Shown: positions 32,733-42,853 of the stretch, piece by piece
Position numbering within the stretch: position 1 is the stretch's first letter
How the letters are laid out: every line of letters begins with the position of its first letter
Source of the DNA: JANPPS01 sp965246835
Lineage (GTDB): Bacteria; Pseudomonadota; Alphaproteobacteria; Acetobacterales; Acetobacteraceae
Assembly: GCA_965246835.1 (NCBI GenBank)
Contig: CBDFFQ010000001.1
Coordinates: 806,001 to 870,000 of the forward strand
DNA length: 64,000 bases
Direction: 5' to 3'
Program-made: the position numbers and the translations under genes
Notes under the pieces: generated by a model
Databases searched by the model: none
What the model was told of the DNA's origin: nothing
What the model saw: only the letters and a program-made list of their open reading frames with translations

Positions 32733-33235
32733 TGCGCGCCGTTCCCTTTATGCTGAAGGGATCGCTGGGTCGCATCGGCCAGGTTGCCGACGTTGAAGAT
32801 GAACTTGCCCAGCAGATCTTCGAGATTGGTCGCCGATTGCGTGATGGTGATCAGCTGGCCGTCGCGCAGCGTGGCGTCGGCGCCGCCGGGGCTGATACTC
32901 AGATAGGCGCCGCCCAGCAATCCGCCCGTCGCGATGGTGGCGCTGCTATCGGTCGGCAACTTGATCGCTGATTGGACCGAGAACGCGACGATGGCCTGGA
33001 ACGTGGCGGCGTCGATCGTCGTGCCGGTCACGCTGCCGACCTTCACGCCCCCGATCCGCACGTCGGACCCGGCCGTCAGCGTGCCGATATTCTCGAACTT
33101 CGCCGTCAGCCCCGTGCCGCCCGTGGCGCCCCTCCCGGTGTTGACGGCGGCGTAGGCGACGAAGCCGACGGTCACGGCCAGCACCAGGGCGCCGGCCAGC
33201 AGCTCCGCGACCCCACGACGAGCTCCCGCGGCCAT
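32729..33235 (-). CDS. mlaD: MlaD-type outer-membrane lipid asymmetry protein (MCE domain)
   Basis: 168 aa. One N-terminal membrane anchor (ELLAGALVLAVTVGFVAYAA) then a single MCE domain: GLTAKFENIGTLTAGSDVRI, GGVKVGSVTG, GGLLGGAYLSISPGG and the C-terminal helix NLEDLLGKFIFNV. MlaD forms hexamers that pass phospholipids between membranes. Start ATG 33235 has GGAGG upstream; the frame opens earlier but lies in the preceding gene. mlaE and mlaF are not nearby. Confidence 0.9.
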   Translation of the reverse strand: MAAGARRGVAELLAGALVLAVTVGFVAYAAVNTGRGATGGTGLTAKFENIGTLTAGSDVRIGGVKVGSVTGTTIDAATFQAIVAFSVQSAIKLPTDSSATIATGGLLGGAYLSISPGGADATLRDGQLITITQSATNLEDLLGKFIFNVGNLADATQRSLQHKGNGAQ

Positions 33236-33236
33236 T

Positions 33237-33590
33237 CTAACCTCCCGGTGTCCAGGATTCGTAGTCGCCGGTCGCCGCCGCACGATTACCGCCGCGATAG
33301 TCGTGACCGGGGGGACGATAGCTCGCCGAGGTGCCGGTCAGGTTCGGCAGATGCGGCTTCTGCCAGGGCTTGCGGCTGGCCAGCGGGATCGGCGCATCGG
33401 TCGTGTAGTGGATCCAGGCGTGCCACTCGGGCGGCACCGCACTCGCCTCGGCCACCTGGGCATAGAGCACCCAGCGGCGGGAGCGCAGCCCGGTCCGGGC
33501 CCGCTTCTCTTCGAAGTAGCGGTTGCCGAATTCATCGGTGCCGACGGGACGACCGTGGAAGTAGGTGTAAAGGCGAGTACCGATTGTCAT
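33237..33590 (-). CDS. NADH:ubiquinone oxidoreductase accessory subunit, NDUFA12 family
   Basis: 117 aa. The core GTDEFGNRYFEEKR, RRWVLYAQVAEASAVPPEWH and AWIHYTTDAPIP is characteristic of the 17.2-kDa/NDUFA12 accessory subunit of complex I, present in alphaproteobacteria and mitochondria. It sits on the matrix-arm side of complex I. Two bases separate its stop from the mlaD start. The nuo operon is not in the window, as is usual. Confidence 0.93.
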   Translation of the reverse strand: MTIGTRLYTYFHGRPVGTDEFGNRYFEEKRARTGLRSRRWVLYAQVAEASAVPPEWHAWIHYTTDAPIPLASRKPWQKPHLPNLTGTSASYRPPGHDYRGGNRAAATGDYESWTPGG

Positions 33591-33665
33591 GCGGATCGAT
33601 ATAGGGCGATGGGATCGCCGGGTCCATCATCCGGCGATGCCATTGCCGTCATCACACTGTGACGG

Positions 33666-34406
33666 TCAGGGTGCGCGGCCCGCCGGCACGGCGCGGAAGC
33701 CGGTGATCGCGTCATCCAGCTTCGTGCCGGACAGTTCCGGTTGCAGGTATTGCACCGCCTCGTCCGGACGGCCGTCCATTGCCAAAACGGCGGCGAAGTC
33801 GTGGCGCTCGCGCGGGGTGGCGTTCGGCTGCTCGGCCATGGGGCGGAGGATGCGGCTAGCCTCGCTCGCGCGCCCGCTCATGGCCATGGACAGGGCCAGG
33901 TTGACCTGGGGCGGACGGGATTGCGGCGCGGCGGCGATCGCCTCACTGTAGGCGGTTTGGGCGTCCTGGTGCCGCCCCTGAAGGTCCCGGGCGATCCCCA
34001 GATTGTTCAGGGCCACCGAATTTCGCGGCGACCGGGACAGCGATAGCAGGAACAGCCGCTCCGCATCGGCCGGGTCGGTTGCAAGGCGAAGGCGGCCCTT
34101 GCCGATCAGCGCGTCGGTGGAGGTGCGATCGATGTCGAGCGCGGCCTCGAAAGCCGCACCGGCCTCGCCGTTGCGCCCCATCGCCGTGAGAGCGTTCCCC
34201 TGGCAGACCAGGATATCGACCCCGCGCTGCCCGCTCTCGGCCAGGGCGACGCAGATCCGGAGCGCCAGGTCCGGCGCGCCGCTCGCAAGGGCGGTTTGCG
34301 CCGTGGCTAGGCTGGGATTGCCCTCACCCAAGCGTTCCTGACGCGGCCCGCAGGCCGCAACCAGGACCATCAAGGTCAATCCGGCCAGTTTCCCGCAGGT
34401 GCGCAT
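33666..34406 (-). CDS. tadD: Tad pilus assembly lipoprotein TadD (TPR)
   Basis: 246 aa. Lipobox LVLVAAC with cysteine 19 gives an outer-membrane-facing lipoprotein. The rest is tetratricopeptide repeats (NALTAMGRNGEAGAAFEAAL, NNLGIARDLQGRHQDAQTAY, LALSMAMSGRASEASRILRP). Position directly after tadC and this layout match TadD, which supports secretin assembly. Last gene of the Tad operon. Confidence 0.85.
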   Translation of the reverse strand: MRTCGKLAGLTLMVLVAACGPRQERLGEGNPSLATAQTALASGAPDLALRICVALAESGQRGVDILVCQGNALTAMGRNGEAGAAFEAALDIDRTSTDALIGKGRLRLATDPADAERLFLLSLSRSPRNSVALNNLGIARDLQGRHQDAQTAYSEAIAAAPQSRPPQVNLALSMAMSGRASEASRILRPMAEQPNATPRERHDFAAVLAMDGRPDEAVQYLQPELSGTKLDDAITGFRAVPAGRAP

Positions 34407-34424
34407 AGACTCGCGACTCCAACA

Positions 34425-35375
34425 TCATTTGCTCATCTGCTTTGCTACCTGAAGTCCGGCCGGTCCGCCAATAACGATAAACACGCAGGGCAGGATGAAC
34501 AGAATCATGGGCAAGGTCAGAAGGACGGGAAGACGGGCCGCCCGCTCCTCGAACTTGGTCAGCGAGATCTGCCGCATCTCGTTCGACAAGGCCCGCAATG
34601 CGTCCGATAGCGGCGTGCCGTACTGCATCGTTTGGATCAGCGTGGCCGTCAATCGCTTGAGGCTGTCGAGTCCGGTGCGTTTACCCAGATTACTGAGAGC
34701 CACGGCCGAATCGGACAAGATCTCCAGCTCCCGCACCGTCATGTCGAACTCCCGGGCGACCTCCGGGCGGGCACGGCGCAGTTCGAAGGCGACGCGCACC
34801 ATGCCGGGTTCGAGGCTGAGCCCGGCCTGCGCGCAGATGGTCAGCAGGTCGAGCGCATCCGGCAAGCCGCTCTCCAGCCTCGACAGATACCCCTTTCGCA
34901 CCTGGCGAACCGCGAAGTCCGGCGCGATCAAGCCCACCACGGCGAACGACGCGATGACCGCGAGCCGCATCAGGCCGACCATGCCGCCCCATTCCGCAAG
35001 CATCCATCCGCCAAGCGGCATCAGCAGCATCAGCATGAGCTTGCTGCCCAGGAACAACGCCATAGCGTTGGGCCCCCGGAACCCTGAGCCGGCCAAGGTC
35101 TGCTCCAATTCCATGCGGGTTTTGCCCGGCAGGATGCCGCTCGCCATGATCGCGCGTCCGATGGTGCCGATCACGTCCTTCAAGGCGCCGCCCACGCCGG
35201 CGCGCTGCGTTCGTTCCTCGAGCGGGCCGCCGGTGCTGACCCACGTTCCACGGGCCGCATCCATTCGTTCGTTCACCCGGACGTCATGATCGGTTTCCCG
35301 CAACATGAACCATGCCGCGGCAGCCACGATCATGGCGCTCAGCCCCCCGAGCAGCAACAACATCGTCTGCGACAT
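34425..35375 (-). CDS. tadC: Tad pilus inner-membrane platform protein TadC
   Basis: 316 aa type II/IV secretion system F domain protein. N-terminal helix MLLLLGGLSAMIVAAAAWFM, then the F domain SGLPDALDLLTICAQAGLSL with the following helix EMRQISLTKFEERAARLPVL and a final membrane pair ending PCVFIVIGG. Partner of TadB in the pilus motor platform. The start lies nine bases from the tadB stop. Confidence 0.92.
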   Translation of the reverse strand: MSQTMLLLLGGLSAMIVAAAAWFMLRETDHDVRVNERMDAARGTWVSTGGPLEERTQRAGVGGALKDVIGTIGRAIMASGILPGKTRMELEQTLAGSGFRGPNAMALFLGSKLMLMLLMPLGGWMLAEWGGMVGLMRLAVIASFAVVGLIAPDFAVRQVRKGYLSRLESGLPDALDLLTICAQAGLSLEPGMVRVAFELRRARPEVAREFDMTVRELEILSDSAVALSNLGKRTGLDSLKRLTATLIQTMQYGTPLSDALRALSNEMRQISLTKFEERAARLPVLLTLPMILFILPCVFIVIGGPAGLQVAKQMSK

Positions 35376-35384
35376 GGCGGTGTC

Positions 35385-36337
35385 CTAGCTCAGGGATTTA
35401 CGGATGATGGTCTGCATCGCGAACATCCCGGCCGACAGCGACAGGATCGCGATGCCGAGGATGATGTTGCCGCTCCGATCCGTGAACAGCACCGCCATGT
35501 AATCCGGGCTGAGCATGCCGATGATGCAGCCGGTCACGATCGGAAGGCAGCCCAGCACCAGCGCGCTGGTTCGCGCCTCCGCTGACAGCGCGAAGCCCCG
35601 CGCCTTCATCGCGACACGCTTGCGGATGACGTCCGCCAGCAGCTCGAGCGTCTCGGTAAGCCCGCCGCCCGTCTGCGCCTGCAACGTCAGGGCGGCGGCG
35701 AAGAACCCATACTCAGGCAGGCCGGTACGGTCCGCCAGATCGCGCAGGGCCTGGTCCGGTGTCGTGCCGATGCCGATCTGGTCCACGACCCGGTCGAACT
35801 CCGCCCGGGTCGGCTCCGGCGCCTCTCGCGCCACGGCCCGCAGCGACTCCGTCACAGGAATGCCGACGCGCACGGCACGCACGATCAGCGACAGCGCATC
35901 GGGAAACTGTTTCAGCAACGCCGTGCGCCGCTTGGACTCAGTCCGGCCGAACGTCGTGCGGCTAAGGAGGATCCAGCTGATTGGGACCAGGAGCCATCCC
36001 ATCAAGCTGCCCAGAAACCCGGCCGCCAGCACGCCGATGATGCGTGCGATAATTCCGGTGATCAGCAGCACCATGGGCCAAGGGACCCGGTATTGGTCGG
36101 CCTTGGCGGGATTGAAGCCAAAGATGCTGCCGAGATGGTCTTTCCAGGTTTTGCGGCGCGCAAGGTCCTGCCGGGCGATCCCGCGCGATCTCGTGTCCAC
36201 GCGCTTGGTCGCGACCGGGCTGACCACTGCCTTGATGCGCGCCGCCTCGGCCTGCTGCCTCTGGTGCACCCGCATCAGCAGCAGCCCGGCTGCAACCAAG
36301 CCGAGCGGCAGGATCGGGGCAGCGAGCAACCAGGGGT

Positions 36338-36341
<4 letters not shown>
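35385..36341 (-). CDS. tadB: Tad pilus inner-membrane platform protein TadB
   Basis: 318 aa F-domain protein. N-terminal helix LLAAPILPLGLVAAGLLLMR, mid-protein helix pair (LITGIIARIIGVLAAGFLG), F domain QFPDALSLIVRAVRVGIPVT and the C-terminal helices with GNIILGIAILSLSAGMFAM. ATG 36339-36341 overlaps the tadA stop (ATGA); 11 extra residues upstream in frame are discarded because they run into tadA. Confidence 0.92.
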
Positions 36342-37737
<1,396 letters not shown>

Positions 37738-37741
<4 letters not shown>

Positions 37742-38994
37742 TTCCGCGCGCCGAACAGCCGGCTGAGGCCCTTCGCCGCCGTTGGACGGTCGGTATCGGC
37801 CTGGTCGGCACTATCGATCAGGCGGCTGAACGCCACCTGGCGGCTCAAAGCCAGAATGGCATCGCGATAGGCGCCCCGCGCCTCAGCCGCCGGCTTGCCC
37901 AGCGTCGCCGCCGCACCGACCTGCTTCGGCAGGTCCGGAATGATCACGTCCACCTTGGTCTTGAGCGCATCCTCGACCTGCCGCCGCGACAGCCCGCCCG
38001 GCAGGCCAAGACGGTTCAAGACCAGCACCGGCCGTGCACTCTGCGACGGCGTGGCACGCAATGCCATCAACCGCAGCGTATCCCGGACCGACGCCAATGT
38101 GGGCTCCATTACCAGGACGCGGCGATGCGACAGGTTCAGCAAATCCCGATGCACCGGCGAGGGCCTGAACGGCACATCCCCTACGATGAAATTGTAGCGG
38201 CGACGCAACGCATCCAGAAGCTTTTCGGCCGCCATCGGCGCGTGATCGGTCGAAACGTCGAACGGCTCCTGACCGGACAGCACGTGCAGGCGGTCCGTGA
38301 CCGGCTGCGCCGCCCGCTCCGCCAGCAACGCATCGATCCGTTCCGGTGTCTGGAGCGCGGTGCGCAGGCCGCGACCGGGCTCCACGTTCAACAGGAAGGA
38401 CGCGGTGCCCTGATGCAGGTCGGGGTCCAGCAGCACGGTGTGCCGGCGCGATGACACGCCGAAATGCCAGGCCAGGTTGACCGCGATCGTGCTGGCGCCC
38501 ACGCCGCCGCGGGCGCCGGTGACGGTGATCAGACGGCCGCCCAGCGCCGCCTCCCCGGTCGGCGCGCGGCCGAGGGCGAGCGGGCCGAAATGCCGGGCCA
38601 CGATCTCCCGCGACAGCGGCTTGGACAGGTATTCCATCGCGCCCACGCCGCGCGTGACCTCCCGATAGAAGTCGAGGCTGGTCAGGTCGCCCACCACCAG
38701 CACGCAGACATGCGGCTCGACCACATGGGACAGCTCTTCCAAGGCCGCCAGCGGTGAGTCCTCGCCGCCCACATCGACGATCAGCACACGGGGCGTGCTC
38801 ATCTTCTGCAGCGCCAGGATCGCGGCCCGGATGCCGCCGCGCCTGGTCTCGATCCCGCCCGGCAGCGCATCCACCAGACCGGTTTGCAACGCGGTCTCGG
38901 TCAGGGTGTCGGTGACGAACGCGATGCAGGTCGTGCGATCCGTGCGGACCTCATCGGTCACGACGGACGCGGCGGCATCTCCCAGCGGCGGCAT
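37738..38994 (-). CDS. cpaE: Tad pilus localisation ATPase TadZ (CpaE)
   Basis: 418 aa. A receiver-like N-terminal domain (RVLIVDVGGEDSPLAALEEL) precedes a ParA/MinD-type ATPase domain with the deviant Walker A GARGGVGASTIAVNLAW, normal for CpaE, and Walker B-like VLLDPDLHQGTAS. It places the pilus machinery at the pole or membrane site. Its start overlaps the cpaD stop by one base and its end overlaps cpaF. Confidence 0.93.
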
Positions 38995-39263
38995 CAGTTC
39001 CCTCCCCCTGACGAACGGCTCGATGTCGCCGGGAGCGGACGGGGGGTCCCCTTCTGAACAAGCTCGATCGCCGATGCGGCCTGCACGCCGTCACTCCCGG
39101 GGGCTCCCCGGCCGCGTATCAGGTCAGACTTGTTTTGCGCCATGGCCGCGATGTTGCGGTCGTTCGCCCCGGTCGGCTTCCAAAAGCCATCCTTGGTATA
39201 CGGGTCCGTGTAACTGCAGCCGGCGGCAGCCAAGACCAGAAGAAGACAGGTTGTGTGACGCAT
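38994..39263 (-). CDS. cpaD: short CpaD-like pilus biogenesis lipoprotein
   Basis: 89 aa. Lipobox LVLAAAGC (Cys 16) then YTDPYTKDGFWKPTGANDRN, IAAMAQNKSDLIRGRG and AIELVQKGTPRP, matching the C-terminal core of CpaD where a tryptophan, the GAND segment and the DL.RGR motif are conserved. Typical CpaD is about 200 aa, so the N-terminal half is missing without sign of a frameshift. It sits between cpaC and cpaE as expected. Confidence 0.75.
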   Translation of the reverse strand: MRHTTCLLLVLAAAGCSYTDPYTKDGFWKPTGANDRNIAAMAQNKSDLIRGRGAPGSDGVQAASAIELVQKGTPRPLPATSSRSSGGGN

Positions 39264-39278
39264 GACGACCTCTTCGAT

Positions 39279-40679
39279 CTACTGGACGATGAAGCCGGCG
39301 CTGCCCGGGATCCGGGCCGGCGCGGATTGCGGCGTCCGGCCCACCTGGCGGACCAGCAGGATTCGCTCGAGGTCGCTGGCCGTCGTGTAGTTGTCATCGG
39401 GCGTATGCAGCGCGCTGCGCTCGTTGACCGGTTGCGCGATGTAGGGCGTGACCAGGATCACCAGCTCGGTCTCCTGGCGCTGGAAACCGGTCGAGCGGAA
39501 CAGGGAGCCGATCACTGGCAGATCGCCCAAGAACGGGATGCCGCTGCTGGTCGAGGTCGAGCTGTCGTTCATCAACCCCGCGATGGCAAAGCTTTGCCCG
39601 CTTCCGAGCTCGACGGTCGTCTCGGCCCGGCGCACCGTCAGCGCGGGAATGGAAAGCGAGCTATTGCTGGATGAGAGACGGACCGAACCCGTATCGGTCA
39701 GTTGGCTGACTTCCGGGGACACATGCAGGTTGATCCGCCCGTCGGACATCACGGTGGGCACGAAGGCGAGCGCCACACCATACTTCTTGAACTCGATCGT
39801 AATTGTGTTGTCTTTCTGCGAGACCGGGATCGGGAACTCACCTCCGGCCAGGAAGCTCGCCGCCTGCCCGCTCATGACGGTGAGGTTCGGCTCGGCCAGG
39901 ATGCGGGCCAGGTTGTCCGCGGCCAGCGCACGGATCACTGCGTTGACATCTGGCGTGCCGACAGTGAGCGCACCGACGGCGGCGCCGGCAACGCCCAGAC
40001 CAGGGGTGGTGAGGCCGGAGACGGCGAAGCGGCCGATCGATCCCAGGCTCTGCCAGTCCACGCCGAGCGCCCGCGTCACGTTGCGGTTCATCTCGATGAT
40101 GCGCACCCGCAGGGTCACCTGGATGGAATCGCGCACCGTCAGCTGGTTCTCGACCGTTTGACCGTCCGGCAGGAAGCCGCGCAGCACGGCCACCGCACGC
40201 GCGGAATCCGCCGCAGACGAGACGGTTCCGGTCAGCAACAAGCCCCGGGCCTGCGGCGATACCCGAATGTTCGAGTTCGGGATCAGCCGGGAGACCGCCG
40301 CCGCCGCCTCACCCGAATTGAAGTTCGATGCACGAACGGTGATATCGTAGTCAACGATCGTCCGCCCGGCCTGGTCCATCGCGACGACGGTGGTCCGCCC
40401 CGGCCCGACACCGAAGACAAAGAGGCTGGTGGCACTCGCCGGGCGAACCTCGGCCACTTTGGGGTCGGCCACGAAGACGTTGGTAGCCGGGGCGCTGAGG
40501 GTCAGCACCCGTCCCGCCCCGGATTCCAGGGCGATCGCGCGCCGCACGGAGTCACCGCCATTGCCGGCCGCAACCGGGGTCGCGCGGGCCGGCCGGCTCT
40601 CCTGAGCATGCAGGGAAACTGGCAGCGCAAGGAGGGCCGCGCAGGCAAGCACGCGGGAAATTGCCTGAATCTTGTTCAT
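39279..40679 (-). CDS. cpaC: Tad pilus secretin RcpA (CpaC)
   Basis: 466 aa outer-membrane secretin. Signal peptide ending SLHAQES; N-terminal domain with GAGRVLTLSAPATNVFVADP and a BON-like segment GLLLTGTVSSAADSARAVAV. The secretin core includes LAEPNLTVMSGQAASFLAGG, EFPIPVSQKDN and the C-terminal pore segment SGIPFLGDLPVIGSLFRSTG with VILVTPYI. Start ATG 40677-40679 overlaps the cpaB stop (TGATG). Confidence 0.94.
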   Translation of the reverse strand: MNKIQAISRVLACAALLALPVSLHAQESRPARATPVAAGNGGDSVRRAIALESGAGRVLTLSAPATNVFVADPKVAEVRPASATSLFVFGVGPGRTTVVAMDQAGRTIVDYDITVRASNFNSGEAAAAVSRLIPNSNIRVSPQARGLLLTGTVSSAADSARAVAVLRGFLPDGQTVENQLTVRDSIQVTLRVRIIEMNRNVTRALGVDWQSLGSIGRFAVSGLTTPGLGVAGAAVGALTVGTPDVNAVIRALAADNLARILAEPNLTVMSGQAASFLAGGEFPIPVSQKDNTITIEFKKYGVALAFVPTVMSDGRINLHVSPEVSQLTDTGSVRLSSSNSSLSIPALTVRRAETTVELGSGQSFAIAGLMNDSSTSTSSGIPFLGDLPVIGSLFRSTGFQRQETELVILVTPYIAQPVNERSALHTPDDNYTTASDLERILLVRQVGRTPQSAPARIPGSAGFIVQ

Positions 40680-41530
40680 CAGAACTTGAACTCCCTACCG
40701 TCGCCCGACCCGGGGAAGACTTTGATGGTATTGGCCACTGGGCGCTGTTGTTGCGTCACAAGGGCATTGGAGACGTCACCGGCATAGGTGCCGATGCTGC
40801 GGTTGGCCCGCTCGGGCCCGGCATCGGCCGAGCGCACCACCAATGAGAGCTTGCCAAGGCGGGTGGCGACTTGCACGAGTTCGGCGTGCTCGGACGTGAC
40901 TTCGATCGTCACCGTCTTGGCCATCTTCTCTTCCATGCCGACCCCGCTGCTGACATTCCCCTGTGCAAGCTGCTGGTCGATGGCGATCACCCGCGTGTTC
41001 CACAGCACGGTTTCGGCCACCACCTTACGGCCCGGCGTCTGTTGGCCGCCGACGGGCTCATCGAGGGATTGCGTCAGAATGAGGTCCACGCGGTCGCCGG
41101 GCCAGATCAGGCCGGCGGTGCCCGTCACCATATCGACGGCGATCGTCACGGCACGCGCCCCGGGAGTCAGGACTGCGGCCAGAAAGCCATGGTCGGCCGG
41201 GCGGAGCACGTCGGTCGGCAACCGGATCACGTCACCGGGCGCCACGTTACGCAAGACCATGCCGCCGATCATGGCGCGCTTGGCATCCGCCTGGTCCAGC
41301 ACGTGCCCAATCGAGAGCTTGTCTTCGCTGACCTCCCGCGCCGTCACGTCTTCTGGCTTCAGCAACACGCCGGGATGGAGCTGCCGGGCAGCGACCAGGA
41401 CCGACATCTTGGCGACCACCGGCGCCGGCGCGGCGACGGCGGTGTTGTCGCTGGGCATGATCATCCAGGCGATGGTGCCGAAGCCGGCGAGACCGGCCGC
41501 GATCAGCAGTAGCATGACGATCCGGATCAT
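40679..41530 (-). CDS. cpaB: Tad pilus assembly protein CpaB/RcpC
   Basis: 283 aa. One N-terminal membrane helix (MLLLIAAGLAGFGTIAWMIM) and a SAF domain (MSVLVAARQLHPGVLLKPED, then DVTAREVSEDKLS and LRNVAPGDVIRLPTDVL), the CpaB/RcpC layout. It contacts the secretin in the periplasm. Start ATG 41528-41530 overlaps the cpaA stop; the longer frame upstream is cpaA in another frame. Confidence 0.92.
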   Translation of the reverse strand: MIRIVMLLLIAAGLAGFGTIAWMIMPSDNTAVAAPAPVVAKMSVLVAARQLHPGVLLKPEDVTAREVSEDKLSIGHVLDQADAKRAMIGGMVLRNVAPGDVIRLPTDVLRPADHGFLAAVLTPGARAVTIAVDMVTGTAGLIWPGDRVDLILTQSLDEPVGGQQTPGRKVVAETVLWNTRVIAIDQQLAQGNVSSGVGMEEKMAKTVTIEVTSEHAELVQVATRLGKLSLVVRSADAGPERANRSIGTYAGDVSNALVTQQQRPVANTIKVFPGSGDGREFKF

Positions 41531-42051
41531 TGCGGGAGGCCCTCCTTGATGACGACGAACAAAGCACCGCACGCGATTGCGACGGCGTAGGGAAGCGGTC
41601 CGCCCCGGCGCAGGCGCCACCGCTCGGCCCGCAGCACCCGGCCGAGGAATGCAGTGGGACGGCCCGGTGGCGACCGCGAAATCCGGCGCCGGGCCACGAG
41701 GAACGGAAGGGCGATCATGCCACCCGACAGGCACATGCCGGTGAGCAGCGTCGGGGCCATGTGGGGCGCAACGAACAAGGTCGCGGCGGTCAGCAGCTTG
41801 ACGTCACCCCCGCCAAGCGCCCGAAAAAGCCAGCAAACATAGGCGCCCGCAAATACGAAAGCGGCAGCCGCTCCGGAGAGCAGCAGCGTCCCGTCCAATG
41901 CACGCAGCGCGCATCCGGCCAAAGCTAGTCCGACTACCAGGCGATTGGAGACAGTCCGAGCCGCAATGTCGTGCGCCGCGGCGATTACGAGGAGCAGGCA
42001 GCCGAGGGTGATCAGGAACGGGGATAGTGCGTCGACGAAATCGGTGTTCAC
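41527..42051 (-). CDS. cpaA: prepilin peptidase CpaA/TadV
   Basis: 174 aa type IV prepilin (A24) peptidase lacking the methylase domain, as usual for TadV. The two catalytic aspartates are visible as AAAHDIAARTVSN and GGGDVKLL, within about five membrane helices. It cleaves the Flp prepilins. Start GTG 42049-42051 has AGGGAGG seven bases upstream; a further ATG (42087) in frame has no ribosome binding site. The upstream gap contains the 13-bp palindrome GCATCTGAGATGC (42110-42122). Confidence 0.85.
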   Translation of the reverse strand: MNTDFVDALSPFLITLGCLLLVIAAAHDIAARTVSNRLVVGLALAGCALRALDGTLLLSGAAAAFVFAGAYVCWLFRALGGGDVKLLTAATLFVAPHMAPTLLTGMCLSGGMIALPFLVARRRISRSPPGRPTAFLGRVLRAERWRLRRGGPLPYAVAIACGALFVVIKEGLPQ

Positions 42052-42273
42052 CTGAACCTCCCTGCACTGAAAATCAGCATGCCACATCTAACCAATGTTC
42101 ACTATCGCAGCATCTGAGATGCCTCAAGCGGTCAAGACATTTGCTGACAATTGCGATTGTTTGCTTTCAGACCACCCGTTTCAGAAACGACAACGAATAT
42201 GGTCGTGAACGAGTCCTGATTGCCGGCCTTAGTAAAGTCACCAAAAGAAGTTAACTAACGACGCTTTAGCGAC

Positions 42274-42465
42274 CTAAGGGAATTTTGACGACGTGTTCAC
42301 AAAGGAATTCTTGACCTTGTTGCCCAGAGTGCCCGCGCTGGTGACCACGGCAAGTGCGATCAGTCCAGCAACAAGCCCATACTCGAGACTGGTGACACCG
42401 CGCCGGCCTAATCGGACGTCGGCCAAATAGTTCAAAATGGTCCGCAATGTCGGCAGTCTTGGCAT
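42274..42465 (-). CDS. Flp-family prepilin (second copy)
   Basis: 63 aa. Processing site G23/V24 in RRGVTSLEYGLVAG, with glutamate and tyrosine at mature positions 5 and 6 as in all Flp pilins, then the hydrophobic helix LIALAVVTSAG. The start is ATG 42465; the frame upstream runs through the terminator and is not coding. The mature part differs from the first pilin in its C-terminus (NSFVNTSSKFP). Transcription must pass the terminator at 42486-42530, so it is probably a minor pilin. Confidence 0.88.
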   Translation of the reverse strand: MPRLPTLRTILNYLADVRLGRRGVTSLEYGLVAGLIALAVVTSAGTLGNKVKNSFVNTSSKFP

Positions 42466-42485
42466 CTGCTCGCTTTCTAGAACCG

Positions 42486-42530
42486 AAAAACGTGAAATCG
42501 GGCCGGCCTTGACTGACCGGCCCGATTTCA
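42486..42530 (-). terminator. rho-independent terminator after the first pilin gene
   Basis: On the minus strand TGAAATCGGGCCGG pairs perfectly with CCGGCCCGATTTCA (14 bp, 10-nt loop, plus-strand span 42493-42530), followed shortly by TTTTT. It begins four bases after the stop of the first pilin gene, separating it from the rest of the Tad operon. Confidence 0.88.
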
Positions 42531-42534
42531 CCGG

Positions 42535-42711
42535 TTAGTTGACCAGCTTGCTGCTGATGTTGAGGAACGTGGTGTTCATCTTGGTGCCGAGGGTGCCGGC
42601 ACCGACCACCATGGCCACGCAGATCACGGCCGCAATCAGCCCATATTCCAGTGCAGTCACGCCACGGCGATCCGTCACCAAGCCAAGAACGTTCTTTACA
42701 AGCTTCGTCAT
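42535..42711 (-). CDS. flp: Flp-family major prepilin
   Basis: 58 aa: leader MTKLVKNVLGLVTDRRG, cleavage after G17, then VTALEYGLIAAVICVAMVVG and the tail TTFLNISSKLVN. Glutamate 5 and tyrosine 6 of the mature chain fit the Flp motif. AAGGAA precedes the ATG at 42709-42711. It is first in the Tad operon and is followed at once by a strong terminator, so most transcripts would carry only this gene; it is likely the main structural subunit. Confidence 0.93.
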   Translation of the reverse strand: MTKLVKNVLGLVTDRRGVTALEYGLIAAVICVAMVVGAGTLGTKMNTTFLNISSKLVN

Positions 42712-42820
42712 GGGGTTTTTCCTTCAGTTAGCTGCCACGTCGATCCTGCCAGAAGCCGTCCCGGGCGCCCGCTTCGTCTTCGTGTGGAGGCAAGCTACAT
42801 GGAAGGATCGTTAGAAAGCC

Positions 42821-42826
42821 ATTATA
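42821..42826 (-). promoter_or_regulatory. candidate -10 box of the pilin promoter
   Basis: On the minus strand TATAAT lies about 110 bases before the major pilin ATG in an AT-rich stretch. No good -35 is seen at 16-18 bases upstream, so an activator may be needed. The implied leader is about 100 nt. Confidence 0.4.
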
Positions 42827-42853
42827 GAAGTGAGAAGAACTGTTGGGCTGGTC

